A stretch of DNA of 64,000 nucleotides from Paenibacillus glacialis (GTDB lineage Bacteria > Bacillota > Bacilli > Paenibacillales > Paenibacillaceae). The position numbers and the translations under genes are program-made. The stretch is taken from positions 1-64,000 of the forward strand of contig NZ_LVJH01000026.1 of the NCBI RefSeq assembly GCF_001637205.1, written 5' to 3'. Positions 37,314 through 48,000 of this stretch are shown here, in pieces. The first letter of the stretch is position 1; every line of letters begins with the position of its first letter. A model generated the notes under the pieces. The model was not told the origin of the DNA, did no database searches, and saw nothing but the letters and a program-made list of their open reading frames with translations.

Positions 37314-39362
37314 TTATTTCATTGTTATTTTAAATTCCAAGTCCGGCGCGCCGGCAAATACGATCGTTCCGTTCTTGGGCAGAGTCACTTTGTTGTTGCC
37401 GTTGACAAGGCTATAGTTGACGCATAATCCTTGCACGTCATATACCGCGAAAGCACCTTTCGTTGGCAGCTTGACCGTCATCGTTTTGCCTGCCGCCGCT
37501 GCCGGGACAGTATACCATTTAGCATCCCCGTTCGCTGACACCGTGGCCTTGGACTGATTTCCTGCATAGATCGGTTTTACGTTCGCCTCGCTCACAAGTG
37601 AGTACCCGTTTACGATCAAATATTCGATGCCGTCTTTCGTGTAGAACCGAGCTTCCGTCGTATCCCGGCCTGCTATTCCTGGGATTTGGATCTGACTCGT
37701 CGCCGTATTTGGACCTGTGATTTTTCTATCCACCCAATAACCCGGCAGACCGTCGGCGAGGCTAATTTCGATTGCCGGCTGCCCAAAGAAATACTCTTCG
37801 GAGCTGAATTTCTGGTTAACGACATAGAACTTAGCACCTTCCCGTTTTGCCCAAGCTTCGGCGGTCTCCTTCGGCAGCACGTTGTCTTCCAGCTTCTCAG
37901 CCGCATACTCTGACGTTGCTAGCTGCCCCAATCCCGGCAACGTCTCATAGGCTCTCTTCCACAAATACGTGCGTCCGCTCTTCTCGGTGACGAAGCTGAT
38001 CTTGGAGGTTCCGTTCTCGTTGATAAAGCTCCCATCCGAAGTATATATATACTTCGTCTCCGGATCGTTTGCCATGGACAGTTCCCCGTCCTTGGTGATC
38101 TCTATCCGGAACTGCGTTTCACTGCTGGCATAATAGCCTGCTTGCTTCACTACATCATTGGGCATCTTGGCCTTAACCGACTTTCCGAATGATTTATCCG
38201 GCTTGACGTTCTTGATTTCGCCCTTTTCCTTGAGCGCCAGCAGCAGCATTTCGCTTGCCAGCAGTTGATTCGTGCTACTGCTACCGCCGGATGTTAACAC
38301 AGCAGCTGCCATCTTTTTCTCAGGAAGCACGACGAGAGAAGCAGAATACTCAGAGATGTCCCCGCCCTTGGCCAAACCCTTTATTTCGTAATCATTGAAC
38401 GGGTATAGCTTCACACTGTCCCAGCCGAGACCGTAATTGTTACTATCATCCGTATCTTCCGGCCAGATGCCTTTCTTGTATTCCTCCTGTTCCATCGCCC
38501 GTACCGACTTGTCAGAAAGGATGTGGCTTTCCTGTCCCATAAATATTTGCGAGAATCGCACCATATCTTCTGCCGTGGAATTAATCCCTCCTTCGGCGAT
38601 CACATTAACAAAAATATCTGGAAGCTGTGCTTGGTAATCCGGGACATAGAACCCAGCAAGCGTGCTGCCTTTCGATTTGTCCTGCGGTGTCTTCGTATGA
38701 TCCATCTGCAATGGTTCTGTGAAATATTGATGAAAATATTCGGTAAAGCTCATGCCGCTGACTCTTTCAACGAGAATCTCAGCAAGCGTAAAACCGCTAT
38801 TGCAATACACCGAGAATGCTCCAGGGTCCGCCTTCAAGGTCTGGTCGGACAAGGTTTGCAGTAAGGTATCATGGGCATAGGTGTCATTATCCTCGAACAA
38901 GGAGTCGCCCGTAGATCCAGTACCGCGCAGACCGGAGGAGTGGTTCAACAGCATGCGCGGAGTAATGCGATTATACCGTTCGTCCTTCATCTTGAAATCG
39001 GTTATATATTGGACGACGGGAGTATCCAGATCGATTTTACCTTCGTCTACCAATTTCATGACGGCCGCAGCTCCAATTACTTTACTGACCGAGCCGATAC
39101 CGTATAATGTATCCTTGGTCAGCGGTTTATCGTTCTTGCCCGTCTGGCCAGACACAGTGATTTCCCCATTATCAATCAGCGCATACTGAACGCTAATCGG
39201 ATGGGTGGATTCGATTAGCAACGTAGCCTTCTCGGCAGCGGTTTTCCCCAATCCTTGGTTATCCGCAACCACAGGAGCGACGATGGAAGCCATTGCTCCG
39301 GTTGGTGCAATCATAGTCAACGCAAGTGTAGCTGATAACACCCAAGAAAGTCTTTTTTTCAT
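37314..39362 (-). CDS. secreted penicillin-binding-protein-like serine hydrolase
   Basis: 682 residues with a signal peptide (cleavage near AMA|S26). The beta-lactamase-fold domain (about 45-375) has SxxK as Ser91-Val-Ser-Lys94 in GIGSVSKVIG, YxN as Tyr186-Cys-Asn188, and a KGGD box in place of KTG. A second half (about 390-680) is an all-beta accessory domain (YYASSETQFRIEITKDGEL; VPAAAAGKTMTVKLPTKGAF). The same two-part architecture is seen in the broken paralogue at 46309-47900. It may be a D-amino-acid peptidase or esterase acting outside the cell; beta-lactamase activity is not implied. ATG preceded by AGGAGA. Confidence 0.88.
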   Translation of the reverse strand: MKKRLSWVLSATLALTMIAPTGAMASIVAPVVADNQGLGKTAAEKATLLIESTHPISVQYALIDNGEITVSGQTGKNDKPLTKDTLYGIGSVSKVIGAAAVMKLVDEGKIDLDTPVVQYITDFKMKDERYNRITPRMLLNHSSGLRGTGSTGDSLFEDNDTYAHDTLLQTLSDQTLKADPGAFSVYCNSGFTLAEILVERVSGMSFTEYFHQYFTEPLQMDHTKTPQDKSKGSTLAGFYVPDYQAQLPDIFVNVIAEGGINSTAEDMVRFSQIFMGQESHILSDKSVRAMEQEEYKKGIWPEDTDDSNNYGLGWDSVKLYPFNDYEIKGLAKGGDISEYSASLVVLPEKKMAAAVLTSGGSSSTNQLLASEMLLLALKEKGEIKNVKPDKSFGKSVKAKMPNDVVKQAGYYASSETQFRIEITKDGELSMANDPETKYIYTSDGSFINENGTSKISFVTEKSGRTYLWKRAYETLPGLGQLATSEYAAEKLEDNVLPKETAEAWAKREGAKFYVVNQKFSSEEYFFGQPAIEISLADGLPGYWVDRKITGPNTATSQIQIPGIAGRDTTEARFYTKDGIEYLIVNGYSLVSEANVKPIYAGNQSKATVSANGDAKWYTVPAAAAGKTMTVKLPTKGAFAVYDVQGLCVNYSLVNGNNKVTLPKNGTIVFAGAPDLEFKITMK

Positions 39363-39692
39363 GATAATATCTCCTATATCTATTTATTATTGACTTCAAG
39401 AGAAGCGTCTGATGTACCAAGATAATTATTATGGTCCAAGGAATAACGCTCAATAGAGTGCAACAAGTTGTCCCATTGTGAGCAAACATGTAACTTCTCC
39501 CCGAGTAGGCTTCGGTTTGAACGCATGTAATATAACGACTAGGCTTAAAAAACTGTGTAAAGCTTATAAACAACCTCAACAATGCGATCGCAAAAATAAA
39601 GTAACTTTCCCTTTTTCTTTTGCTCCACTCCTTTCCTTTTATCAAAAGCTAAATTTCATAAAACTTAAAAACAGTAGATACCCAAAAAAATC

Positions 39693-39762
39693 TAACCGAA
39701 CGGTCAGTTTTATCTTACTCAAAACTAACCAATCGGTCAAATATTTTGTTTTATGCTATAAT
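39693..39762 (+). promoter_or_regulatory. twin TetR-type operators and -10 box of the TetR gene
   Basis: TAACCGAACGGTCA (39693-39706) and TAACCAATCGGTCA (39726-39739) are imperfect palindromes of the (T/A)ACCG..CGGT type, 33 bases apart, about three helical turns. A TATAAT -10 box is at 39757-39762, so the second operator covers the -35. Points to autorepression by the TetR protein encoded at 39803. Confidence 0.8.
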
Positions 39763-39802
39763 AACTGAAGAAAATGTGACAACCATTCTAGGAGGAACGG
39801 TA

Positions 39803-40435
39803 ATGATAGATGGTAGAGAAAAAAAGGGAAACAAAACAAAAGAAGTTTTATTAAACGCTACAATCACTTTAATAGCAGAAAATGGTTTAGAAGCATTAAG
39901 CGCTAACAGCATAGCAAAGAAGGCAAATGTTAGTAAAGCAAGCGTATTTCATCACTTTGGTTCTATGGAGACAATTCAACAAGAAGCTTTTATTTTTGCT
40001 GATGTGCTAATGAGTGAAGCGCTGGAACAAATTTATCAGGAAGCGAAGGAAACGGATTCTTTTGCGGATATTATGCTCAAATACTTTCTCTTCTTCATCG
40101 AAGAAAAAAATAAAGACTACTTAAATTTAATTAATGTTCAAATGCAATTTGTATTGAAGTCTTCATATGATACGGAGTTTGAAGAGATTATCTTTGGTAA
40201 AGACAGCGAAAAAACACCGTTTGATTTCTTTGAGATCTTGGTGGGTGATTTTTATGGAGATACGCTAGACGCGAATGACTTGGAGTTAGTAAATGATTTA
40301 ATAATAATTCTTATAAATGGATTCACAACATTTTTAATCTCTAAGGCAGACAAAGAATGGCTTTTTTCATTATGGAAAGAAAATATTAAAATGATTGAAA
40401 TCTATGTCCACTCATTAATTGAATCAAATTCATAA
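39803..40435 (+). CDS. TetR-family transcriptional regulator
   Basis: 210 residues from ATG 39803 behind AGGAGG. N-terminal TetR helix-turn-helix: LNATITLIAENGLEALSANS, IAKKANVSKASVFHHFGSME. The helical ligand domain is Glu/Asp-rich with no strong family match. It is divergent from the serine hydrolase at 37314-39362, and the shared 340-bp gap holds its operators, so the hydrolase could be a target, although the operators lie closer to the regulator gene itself. Confidence 0.9.
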   Translation: MIDGREKKGNKTKEVLLNATITLIAENGLEALSANSIAKKANVSKASVFHHFGSMETIQQEAFIFADVLMSEALEQIYQEAKETDSFADIMLKYFLFFIEEKNKDYLNLINVQMQFVLKSSYDTEFEEIIFGKDSEKTPFDFFEILVGDFYGDTLDANDLELVNDLIIILINGFTTFLISKADKEWLFSLWKENIKMIEIYVHSLIESNS

Positions 40436-40561
40436 TATATCATCTAAAAAATAGTAAAAATCCAAATTTGTTATGCTAAAACTATCCAAAAAAACTCGTC
40501 CTAAAGGCCAGAGCAGTCGGGTCTCAAAGAATCGGAGTGATACACTTCTTTAGTCTTGACG

Positions 40562-41549
40562 GATTGTCAAGCTAAGTGCGACACCTGTTCCATAAAAGAT
40601 TCGTGAGCGGATTTCCAGCCTAGACATTTTCGAGGACGGTCGTTAATGAGATTGATGGCATGAGCCAGTTCCTCATCAATGACCTGCGCAAAGTCGTGAC
40701 CTTTGGGAAAGAACTCCCGAAGAAGTCCATTCCCATTTTCATTAGATCCTCGTTGCCAGGACGAATAGGGATCGGCAAAGTAAACATCCAGTCCATGAAA
40801 GGTTTCTAGAGCGTTATAGCAGGCGAATTCTTTCCCTCGATCTGCCGTAGCCGTTAGAAAGGTATTTTGAGGATACTGACTAGCAATCACCCCAAATGCG
40901 ATTTCCATTGAATGAGCCGTACGGTCTGGCATTTTTAGGGCTAGATACATCCGTGTCTTGCGTTCGATGAATGTTGCGGCACAGGCACGGCTCTTTCCCC
41001 GGCTGGATACAACGGTATCCAGTTCCCAGTGTCCGAAAGACTCTCGTTTGCGCCGTTTACCTTTATGTCTCAGCGCTTTTACTTCACCTGCAACAAGGAG
41101 CCTAGCATAGAGCCAACGGTAGATGGTCTTGAAACATACGAATGATTTACCATTTACTCTCCTATGCTCGGCAATTTGTTCGGGTGACCAAGTCTGCTGC
41201 TGGTTCGCTTCCAGTTCACTTGCTAACTCGGGTGTAAATTTCCCCTTTGCCTTACAAGATACTCGACGTTGAATGTAAGTAGCCTGCGCAATCTCTGCCG
41301 TGTATTTCTCACTGCTACTCCCTCTGTTCCGTTCTCTAGCAATAGTGGAATGATGTCTGCCGAGTTCCTTATCAATCTCTCGATCAGACCATCCTAAACG
41401 AAGTAAGATTTCTAGCTGACTGCGTTCAGTTATGTTAAGATGTGTGTAGCCCATGGTTTGATTCTCCTGTGTAATGGTTGTTGTGGTGACTCCATTTTAC
41501 ACGAATCTTCCATGGGTGTTTTTTATTTGTCGCACTTCATATTACAATC
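40562..41549 (-). mobile_element. complete IS30-family insertion sequence
   Basis: 988 bp bounded by imperfect 22-bp terminal repeats: GATTGTCAAGCTAAGTGCGA at the left (40562-) and TCGCACTTCATATTACAATC at the right (-41549), sharing GATTGT and AAGTGCGACA. One transposase gene fills it. No convincing target-site duplication is visible. The right end is identical to the partial copy at 106-127. Confidence 0.88.
40567..41454 (-). CDS. IS30-family transposase
   Basis: 295 residues, apparently intact. N-terminal HTH_38 (ITERSQLEILLRLGWSDREI, RHHSTIARERNRG). Integrase-type DDE core: first Asp in FGHWELDTVVSS, second in TATADRGKEFACY, Glu in SSWQRGSNENGNGLLREFFP. The ATG lies about 95 bases inside the right end; the stop is inside the left terminal repeat. 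Confidence 0.93.
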   Translation of the reverse strand: MGYTHLNITERSQLEILLRLGWSDREIDKELGRHHSTIARERNRGSSSEKYTAEIAQATYIQRRVSCKAKGKFTPELASELEANQQQTWSPEQIAEHRRVNGKSFVCFKTIYRWLYARLLVAGEVKALRHKGKRRKRESFGHWELDTVVSSRGKSRACAATFIERKTRMYLALKMPDRTAHSMEIAFGVIASQYPQNTFLTATADRGKEFACYNALETFHGLDVYFADPYSSWQRGSNENGNGLLREFFPKGHDFAQVIDEELAHAINLINDRPRKCLGWKSAHESFMEQVSHLA

Positions 41550-42045
41550 TGTCACATAAAAAGCCTTGAAATGAAAAAAAGGCATAACCAAAAAAAATGG
41601 CCATACTTTTTCAACCTCAAGGCATATTCTATAAGTTGTCAATTAAGACAACAGCTCCTTCTCCAGCTGAATATAAGACAGCGGAGAAAATGAATGTGTT
41701 TCGTAATGAGGTAATTATATCCTAATCATTGTAAGGGGCAATAGCGTAGGCAGATTCTTTCAATCGCCTTCTATTGCCCCATACTTACATTCAGTTTTAA
41801 GCTTTTTCTAAAAAAATTTGTTGCTGTTTAAGGAAAGTAAAGGTTTAGATCGACCAAATAATAAAATACGGAAACCATAGATTATAGCCTGTCGATATTT
41901 TATTGAACAATAGTGTCCCATCCCTCACGAATAGAATGTGCCAAGCGCAAAGGTAGTGAAAAATAAAACTGGAAGGAAACAACAAGTTAGTCATGGTTGG
42001 AGATTCCGTCACGGTGCGAATGCGGCTGTAACGGCCGATAAGAGA
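41550..42045. other. gene-free stretch with terminator-like hairpin
   Basis: A hairpin GGGGCAATAG (41735-41744) / CTATTGCCCC (41771-41780) with a 26-base loop is present. No open frame with a ribosome site. Otherwise nothing recognised. Confidence 0.45.
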
Positions 42046-44115
42046 TTAAGGAACAAATAGAATCTTGTCAATGAAATAGGAGGCTTCTTGGCGAAGCAAA
42101 GGTTCTTTGGAGCGGAAATCGACTGAACCGTCAGAATTGGTTATTGTGACTGGATCCGTAACTCCGGCAGCAACAAGCTTGCTTACGGCCTTGATAGCCG
42201 ATTCATCGGTTTTCCCTGCCAATCGGACCTCATCGCCAAGCGGCCATGGAAGAGGAATGCGCGTTAAGATGACGGCCATTTCTTCCCGAGTTATCGTGCG
42301 ATCCGGTTCAAATCGGCCTCCGGTCTCCTCCCCCAACCAATGCTGCTCGACCGCTGCCTGTATCTCTTTGAAGGCAAAATGGTGTTCGATATCCATATAA
42401 CCGGATTTCGATTTGGAGGGCGGATAGCCGAAAGCATGCAGCAGCATTGTGATGAATTCCGCACGGGTCACGGACGCCTTGGGGTCAAAGCTGCGCCCAT
42501 CTCTTCCATTAATGATATCAAGCGAATGGAGCTTTTCTATAGACGGTTGGTAGGGGCTTTCTTTCGAGACATCGGAAAACAACGCTTTTTCCTGTATTTT
42601 GGGCGAATAGGCTATCGGTGACTTGGAGGGTCTATACATATAAGCAATACCGCCATCCTTTTGTTCAAGAAATGCTATTTTCTTCCCGTGGTCATCCATA
42701 AACAACAAGGGATCTATCTTTTTCAAAGTAGTCTTGCCATTCCCCAATTTGTATCTGTCTTCCGCTACAAGTTGTCCGTTATTGTACGTAATTCTAGTCA
42801 CAAATGACGGGGTATGCAGGTCTTTGTATAATCCGACGTAACGCGCGGCTTGCTGTTCTGTCAGAGGTGATACCGATTCAGGCATCTCAGTGCTCTTCGG
42901 ATAATAATGGTCCATAAAAGCAGCATACAAATCCGAGCGCAATTCGGAATCATTATTATAAATGACGAACATTCCCGTTTTGCGCTCAGGCAGTAGCCAT
43001 GTAAAAGAGGCATGTCCGGGGATGTTCCCACCTTTGCTGACGACATACTGACCATTCGACAGTTCATTGAAAATACTTTCAAATCCATAGCTTGTAATAG
43101 GTATGGCCGGATGAGCGAAAACGGAAAACTTGCTCATTCGTTGAACACTTTGTTCACTTAACATTTGCCGATCTCCGGCCTTTCCTTTTTGTAGAAGCAT
43201 GATCATGAATTTAGCCATATCGCTTCCGGTGGACAACATTCCGCCCTGAGGCATGTCCGTAGGATAAAGGCCATACTCCGGATATGGCGTGCCTTCCGGA
43301 TCGTAAGCTGCAGCCATTCGGGCTTTAAGCTCTGGGGTTACAAGATCATGGGAAGAATTCATGCCGAGTGGTTGAAAGATGTTTTTATCCATGTATTCAT
43401 GAAAAGGGAGCCCGGTAACTTGTTCCACGGCATATCCCGCCAAAGCAAAAGCATAATCGTCATACTGGTAGGCTTCCCCCGGCGTCCGGACGATGGTTGG
43501 CATTCGATCCATTAAGAAATCTCGAAGAGAATTCTCTTGATTGAGAAGATCGGGCGAGGCGTCATCGTCTTTTTCATATGGGAAATCGAACCCAGTCATG
43601 TGGGTTAGCATATTTTCCAAAGTTAGCAGTTTACCTGTCGAATTTGGTATTGTGATACCTCCGAGATATGATTGGATGTCCTGATCCAGCTTGATCTTCC
43701 CTTGGTCTGCAAGCTGCAGCACAGCCGCAGCTGTAAGCGTCTTAGAAATGGAACCGATGCGAAAAACGGTATTGGAATCAACTGGGGTTTTGCTTTCTTT
43801 GTTTGCATACCCGTATCCTTTGGATAAAACCACTTGTCCGTCCTGAACGACGACGAACATGGCACCCGGAACATTGAACTTCTTCAGGCTTTTCCCAAAG
43901 TAATTGTCCGCGAAGGCCTCCACTTCTTTGGGGTCAACCGGACCGCTTGGAGCAGCAGGAACAGCTGCAGTCTGAATCGCTGTGATTGTTTGCCCCTTAA
44001 GAGGTAGCTGTTCCGCACTGACACTATACCCTCCGACCAAAGCAATTAAGTAAGTCACAGCTAGAGACGTGCTTAGCGTTACAGCGAGCACTTTTGAAAC
44101 TCTTTTTTTACGCAT
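42046..44115 (-). CDS. S-layer-anchored serine hydrolase (beta-lactamase fold plus three SLH domains)
   Basis: 690 residues from ATG 44115, which has GGAGG 7 bases before it; the upstream extension to 44235 is not supported. Signal/anchor helix about 8-30. Catalytic domain: Ser122-Ile-Ser-Lys125 in RIGSISKTLTAA; the usual YxN position reads YDD (AYQYDDYAFALAGY), an Asn-to-Asp change that may alter activity. C-terminal SLH repeats: FSDVSKESPYQPSIEKL with ASVTRAEFITMLLHAFG, YMDIEHHFAFKEIQAAV with RTITREEMAVIL, and a third ending EPLLRQEASYFIDKI. SLH repeats bind pyruvylated wall polymers, so the enzyme sits on the cell surface. Confidence 0.88.
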   Translation of the reverse strand: MRKKRVSKVLAVTLSTSLAVTYLIALVGGYSVSAEQLPLKGQTITAIQTAAVPAAPSGPVDPKEVEAFADNYFGKSLKKFNVPGAMFVVVQDGQVVLSKGYGYANKESKTPVDSNTVFRIGSISKTLTAAAVLQLADQGKIKLDQDIQSYLGGITIPNSTGKLLTLENMLTHMTGFDFPYEKDDDASPDLLNQENSLRDFLMDRMPTIVRTPGEAYQYDDYAFALAGYAVEQVTGLPFHEYMDKNIFQPLGMNSSHDLVTPELKARMAAAYDPEGTPYPEYGLYPTDMPQGGMLSTGSDMAKFMIMLLQKGKAGDRQMLSEQSVQRMSKFSVFAHPAIPITSYGFESIFNELSNGQYVVSKGGNIPGHASFTWLLPERKTGMFVIYNNDSELRSDLYAAFMDHYYPKSTEMPESVSPLTEQQAARYVGLYKDLHTPSFVTRITYNNGQLVAEDRYKLGNGKTTLKKIDPLLFMDDHGKKIAFLEQKDGGIAYMYRPSKSPIAYSPKIQEKALFSDVSKESPYQPSIEKLHSLDIINGRDGRSFDPKASVTRAEFITMLLHAFGYPPSKSKSGYMDIEHHFAFKEIQAAVEQHWLGEETGGRFEPDRTITREEMAVILTRIPLPWPLGDEVRLAGKTDESAIKAVSKLVAAGVTDPVTITNSDGSVDFRSKEPLLRQEASYFIDKILFVP

Positions 44116-44343
44116 TAGAAAATCCTCCGTCAATGAAATTAGTATAGGCTGGAAGTACCCTCTCAGTGTAATATGATGAATTATTTCCCCACACAGTCTT
44201 CCGACTAGTTCATCACCTAGCCTAAGGTCAAGCAAAAAAAGGTCAGACCTCAGCAGCTAACTCCGATGGCTACGGTGTGCCTTTCGATTGTTTCGATTGC
44301 GATTGACGATATATGCCTACAAAAAAATAGGCCAGCCAGAAAT

Positions 44344-44381
44344 CGGGGTACGGTTGGTCTATGAATGACCGTCGCGCCCCG
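44344..44381. repeat. GC-rich palindromic repeat, copy 1
   Basis: An imperfect stem-loop CGGGGTACGGTTGGTC - TATGAAT - GACCGTCGCGCCCCG. A copy with the same loop in the opposite orientation lies at 58863-58898. Position just after the stop at 44386 suggests use as a terminator for the HAAS-domain gene. Confidence 0.65.
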
Positions 44382-44385
44382 TTCA

Positions 44386-44940
44386 TTATATTAATTTCTT
44401 TTTCTGACTAATTGCCTGAATATATTTAATAGTAAGCTTCCATAAGACTTTCCCAAACCAAAACATTAACACTCCAATCACAATAGAAATTGGCAAGGAA
44501 TACATTGGGCTTGGTGTAAATGCTCCCATTTCGATTGTTATTCCCCCAATATCAAATCCCATATGTTGTCCGACAAATTTAAGAATTCCGCCTATCGGCG
44601 TAATAACTCCACCAATCATTAAAGCAATGGAAAGAGTACTGATGAACGGCAAGAGTAACATACCACTGACACTTACAAAACTGTTACAAAGAGCAAATAT
44701 TGCACCAAATTTACGCCAACTAAATTTACTGTTCATTGAAATGGCTTTACCTAAGTATACTTTCGCTAATTCTTTTGGGTTTCCTAACCGTTCGATGATT
44801 TGCTCAGTAGATACACCATTATTTTGCAATTCAAGTATTACACTTTTGATTTCTTTTAAAATGTCAATACGCTCGGAATCGGACATCGATTTCAAATAAT
44901 TTTCAATTTCCATTAGATAATCATTCATAATTTTATCCAT
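44386..44940 (-). CDS. HAAS-domain (DUF1700-like) membrane protein
   Basis: 184 residues. The N-terminal HAAS signature MNDYLMEIENYLKSMSDSER, KEIKSVILELQNNGVSTEQI, IERLGNPKELAKVYL is followed by three or four membrane helices. Such genes usually pair with a PadR-type repressor, but none is adjacent here. AAAGGAGAG lies before ATG 44940. Function unknown; membrane-stress association is family lore. Confidence 0.82.
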   Translation of the reverse strand: MDKIMNDYLMEIENYLKSMSDSERIDILKEIKSVILELQNNGVSTEQIIERLGNPKELAKVYLGKAISMNSKFSWRKFGAIFALCNSFVSVSGMLLLPFISTLSIALMIGGVITPIGGILKFVGQHMGFDIGGITIEMGAFTPSPMYSLPISIVIGVLMFWFGKVLWKLTIKYIQAISQKKKLI

Positions 44941-45060
44941 AATTTAACTCTCCTTTGATTACTGATATAGCTGTTAATAAATTATCATAATCTTCAAATA
45001 AGGGACCAACCCCCTTGTATTGCGCAGAATTTATCCGTATTTTCCACTTTCCATTTTTTC

Positions 45061-46232
45061 CTACTTGCTAAATTCAGCAAGTAAAATACTTTTAAACGGA
45101 TTAGGACTGTTATCTCTACCCAAACTGTTCAAACTGACGACCAACGTATGATTGCCTCCAAGTGTACCTCCAGCAATCGTAGAAAACCCTAGAATGCCAC
45201 CTGTGTGTCCCCATATCGAGACACCGTTTGGAAGCTTAGTTTCAAAGATTCCAAGACCATATCCATCGATTCCTGCTCTTCCTGTAGGAACTGTAGTAAG
45301 CATTTGTTTTAGTTGCTGTTTCTTGAGTAATTTGCCACCGAGCAAGGAAGAGAAGAATTTATTTAAGTTATCAGCAGTAGAAATCATATCTCCAGCAGAG
45401 CTACCTGCACTTGGATTATAATAAGTAACGTCTTTAATCTCACTTGCTTCGTCTGGTTGGGAATATCCCCGAGCATGCTTGGTACCTGGAATAACACTTG
45501 AATTTCCAGGTAGGAATGTATCCGACAATTCAAGCGGTTCAATAATCCGATTTTCAATCTCTTCCGCGTAGCTGTTTCCGGTTACTTTTTCAATAAGAAT
45601 ACCCAGTAATACGTATCCCGTGTTTGAATAAGACCAGCCCTTTCCTGGGACAAAGTCCGGGGGCAGAGAAATCCCCATCTTCACTATTTCATCAGCCGTA
45701 TACGATTTTTTCGTATCCATAAAATCTGCGCCTTTGAATCTTGAGTATTCAGCGATACCACTTGTATGGTTCAATATCTGCCGGATGGTAATCTGTTTAC
45801 CATTATATCCGTTTCCTTGAATGACACCAGGCAGCCATTTTTCGATGGAGTCGTCTAGATTTAAGCGGTTCTCTCCAGCTAATTGAAGTACAACCGTTGC
45901 GGTGAACGTCTTCGTCACGCTGCCAATGCGAAAGCGAAAATTCTGTTTCCATTGGTTTCTTGGTGCTCAGATTCGCTACCCCAGCGGCATAACCCCACGT
46001 TTTTCCACCCTCAGAAGTTTTAAGCAAGTATCCCCGGGAATCCAAGTTGCAATGTATCCCGCATTGCTTGCTTGACGGAATTATGATCTCGTTGAGTGGT
46101 TGTTTGTAACGAACTAGATACATTTTGAGTGGGTTCTGCTTTTACAATTGAGCTTGGCGATGTGTATAGCAGGGAACTTCCAGTTATTAAAAGGGCCAGA
46201 CTTGCAAATGTAATTTGACTACGTATTTTCAT
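45061..46232 (-). pseudogene. D-Ala-D-Ala-carboxypeptidase-like serine hydrolase, two frameshifts
   Basis: Three minus-strand frames assemble one gene: signal peptide and linker (46020-46232, MKIRSQITFASLALLITGSS), then LLKTSEGGKTWGYAAGVANL (45960-46020), then RFRIGSVTKTFTATVVLQLA and the rest (45061-45918). Shifts lie near 46025 and 45945, the first beside a CCCCGGGG-like run. SxxK (SVTK), YxN (WSYSNTGY) and HTG (IWGHTGG) motifs are present, so it resembles R61-type peptidases and was intact recently. Confidence 0.88.
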
Positions 46233-46308
46233 AAGGCATTCCTCTTCTCAATTAATATTGTAAGTTTGTAATCATCTTCCTAATTGTTGTTCTACAAAGT
46301 TGAGTCGT

Positions 46309-47900
46309 CTATTTATTCATCAAATTAATTTTAAATATATCGCCCTCATTACCACTAAAAACGATCATCCCACCTTCAGGTAGAACTACCGAATGATTGC
46401 TCGTTGCCTTTGAAAAGTTCACAACGATTCCATCTGCGTCATAAACGGCAAATCCTCCACTTACTGGAGTTTCAACGTTCATGACTCGATTGGCTGATTG
46501 ATCATCAATTTTATACCATACAGCCTGACCACCCGATGGTATGATGCAAAACGAGTCGTTCCCTTCATAAATGGGTCGAATAGCATCTTCACTTATATAG
46601 GATTGTCCGTCGATCTTTAAATACTCTTTATGGTTCTCATTATAGAAATTCAAATCGAAAGCATCTCTTCCGTTCAAAGTAGGAATCTCAATTACATTTA
46701 CTGCTTTATTCTCGTCAACAATTTTAGTGCCGGATGCGTATCCATGGTTGATATCAACGGATATATTTTTGGCCAAAAGCGATTTGCTCAAATACAACAT
46801 TGAAGTTATCTTTTCATCCAAAGAGTAGTAGTTTTTTTCATTTCTATGTTTCCATATCGTTTTAGTTGACTGATTTAGAGGATCGGAATCTAATTTTTGA
46901 TATTCGTAGGTTACCGCAACTGTTTGACCTAATCCTGGAGTATCCGTATAAGCGTTAAGTTTTAAATAGGTTGTTCCATTCTTCGGGTGATCAAAGCTTA
47001 TGGTTGCATTCCCATCGTTGTTTTTAAATTGTCCATTGCCCGTATATACATATTTTTGAGGCGGTATCGATCCAAATCCTAGATCGGGTAAATCAATCTC
47101 TCCGTTCTTTATCTCCAGATTTACCGTTTTACCTACGGTACCGTATAATCCAGAGTAAGCAAGCAAATCGGATGGCATGTCCACTTTCAATGGAGGTTCA
47201 AATGTTTTTTTAGGTAGGATTTCTTTAATGATGCCTTTGGCTCTTATATATTCTAATAAAATATTAGATGCAAATATACTATTGTAAATACCACTACCTC
47301 CCGATGAAAGTACAGCTATAGAAATGTCATGTTCGGGTAGGGTAGTCAAAGCAGCGTGATACATATACGTATCTCCACCTTTGAATAATGCGGTTATTCC
47401 GTAATCACTAAATGGTGCTAAACGGACGGCGTATCATTATCATCAAACAAAAAACTATTCCCATAGTGACTACCGTAAATTCCTGAAGAATGATTCATCA
47501 ACATGCGTGGCGTAATCTCTTTATATCGTTCATCTGCCATTTTAAAGTCCTTAATGTACGTGGTTAGTGGTTGATCAATATCAACTTGATTAGAATCAGC
47601 TAGCATCATCGTTGCAGCAGACACATACGTTTTACTTACTGAGCCTATTCCAAACATCGTCTCTTTGGTTATCGGACTCTTGGTCGCTTTATCGTAGACA
47701 CCAGCGCTATCCGATAAAACAATGGATCCATGATCCATAATTGCATACTGCAATCCACTTGCACCATAATCGGACACGATCTTCGAAGCCAGCTCCTGTG
47801 CCTTTTCTTTTACAGTATCATTATTCGTTAGAGCAAAAGCAGGGGTGACTGGTATTGCAAAAAGTATAGTAGTCATTACTACGGAAACCATCTTCTTCAT
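46309..47900 (-). pseudogene. serine hydrolase paralogue of 37314, large internal deletion
   Basis: The N-terminal part (47418-47900) has a signal peptide, SxxK in MFGIGSVSKTYV, and NHSSGIYGSHYGNSFLFDDN. The C-terminal part (46309-47364) resumes at VRLAPFSDYGITALFKGGDT and carries the all-beta accessory domain. By comparison with the 37314 protein about 190 residues containing the YxN motif are missing between them, and the join is out of frame. Colinear with 37314 on either side, so it is a decayed tandem-type paralogue. Confidence 0.9.
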
Positions 47901-48000
47901 TATTAATCCCTCCTCGTATTCCTTCTAGATGTGACTTACTGAAATCATCATACAAGGAAGAACGCTGTTAGAATGAAAAGCGCCCTGAAACGCAAAAAAT

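Noticed and set aside
40440..41570. Target-site duplication around the complete IS30
   Set aside because: Flanking bases (ACG on the left, TGT on the right) do not match.
44201..44231. Sixth MerR-type promoter upstream of the SLH hydrolase
   Set aside because: TTGACCTTAGG is present on the minus strand at 44221-44231 but the second half site and the -10 at 19 bases are not; at most a decayed operator.
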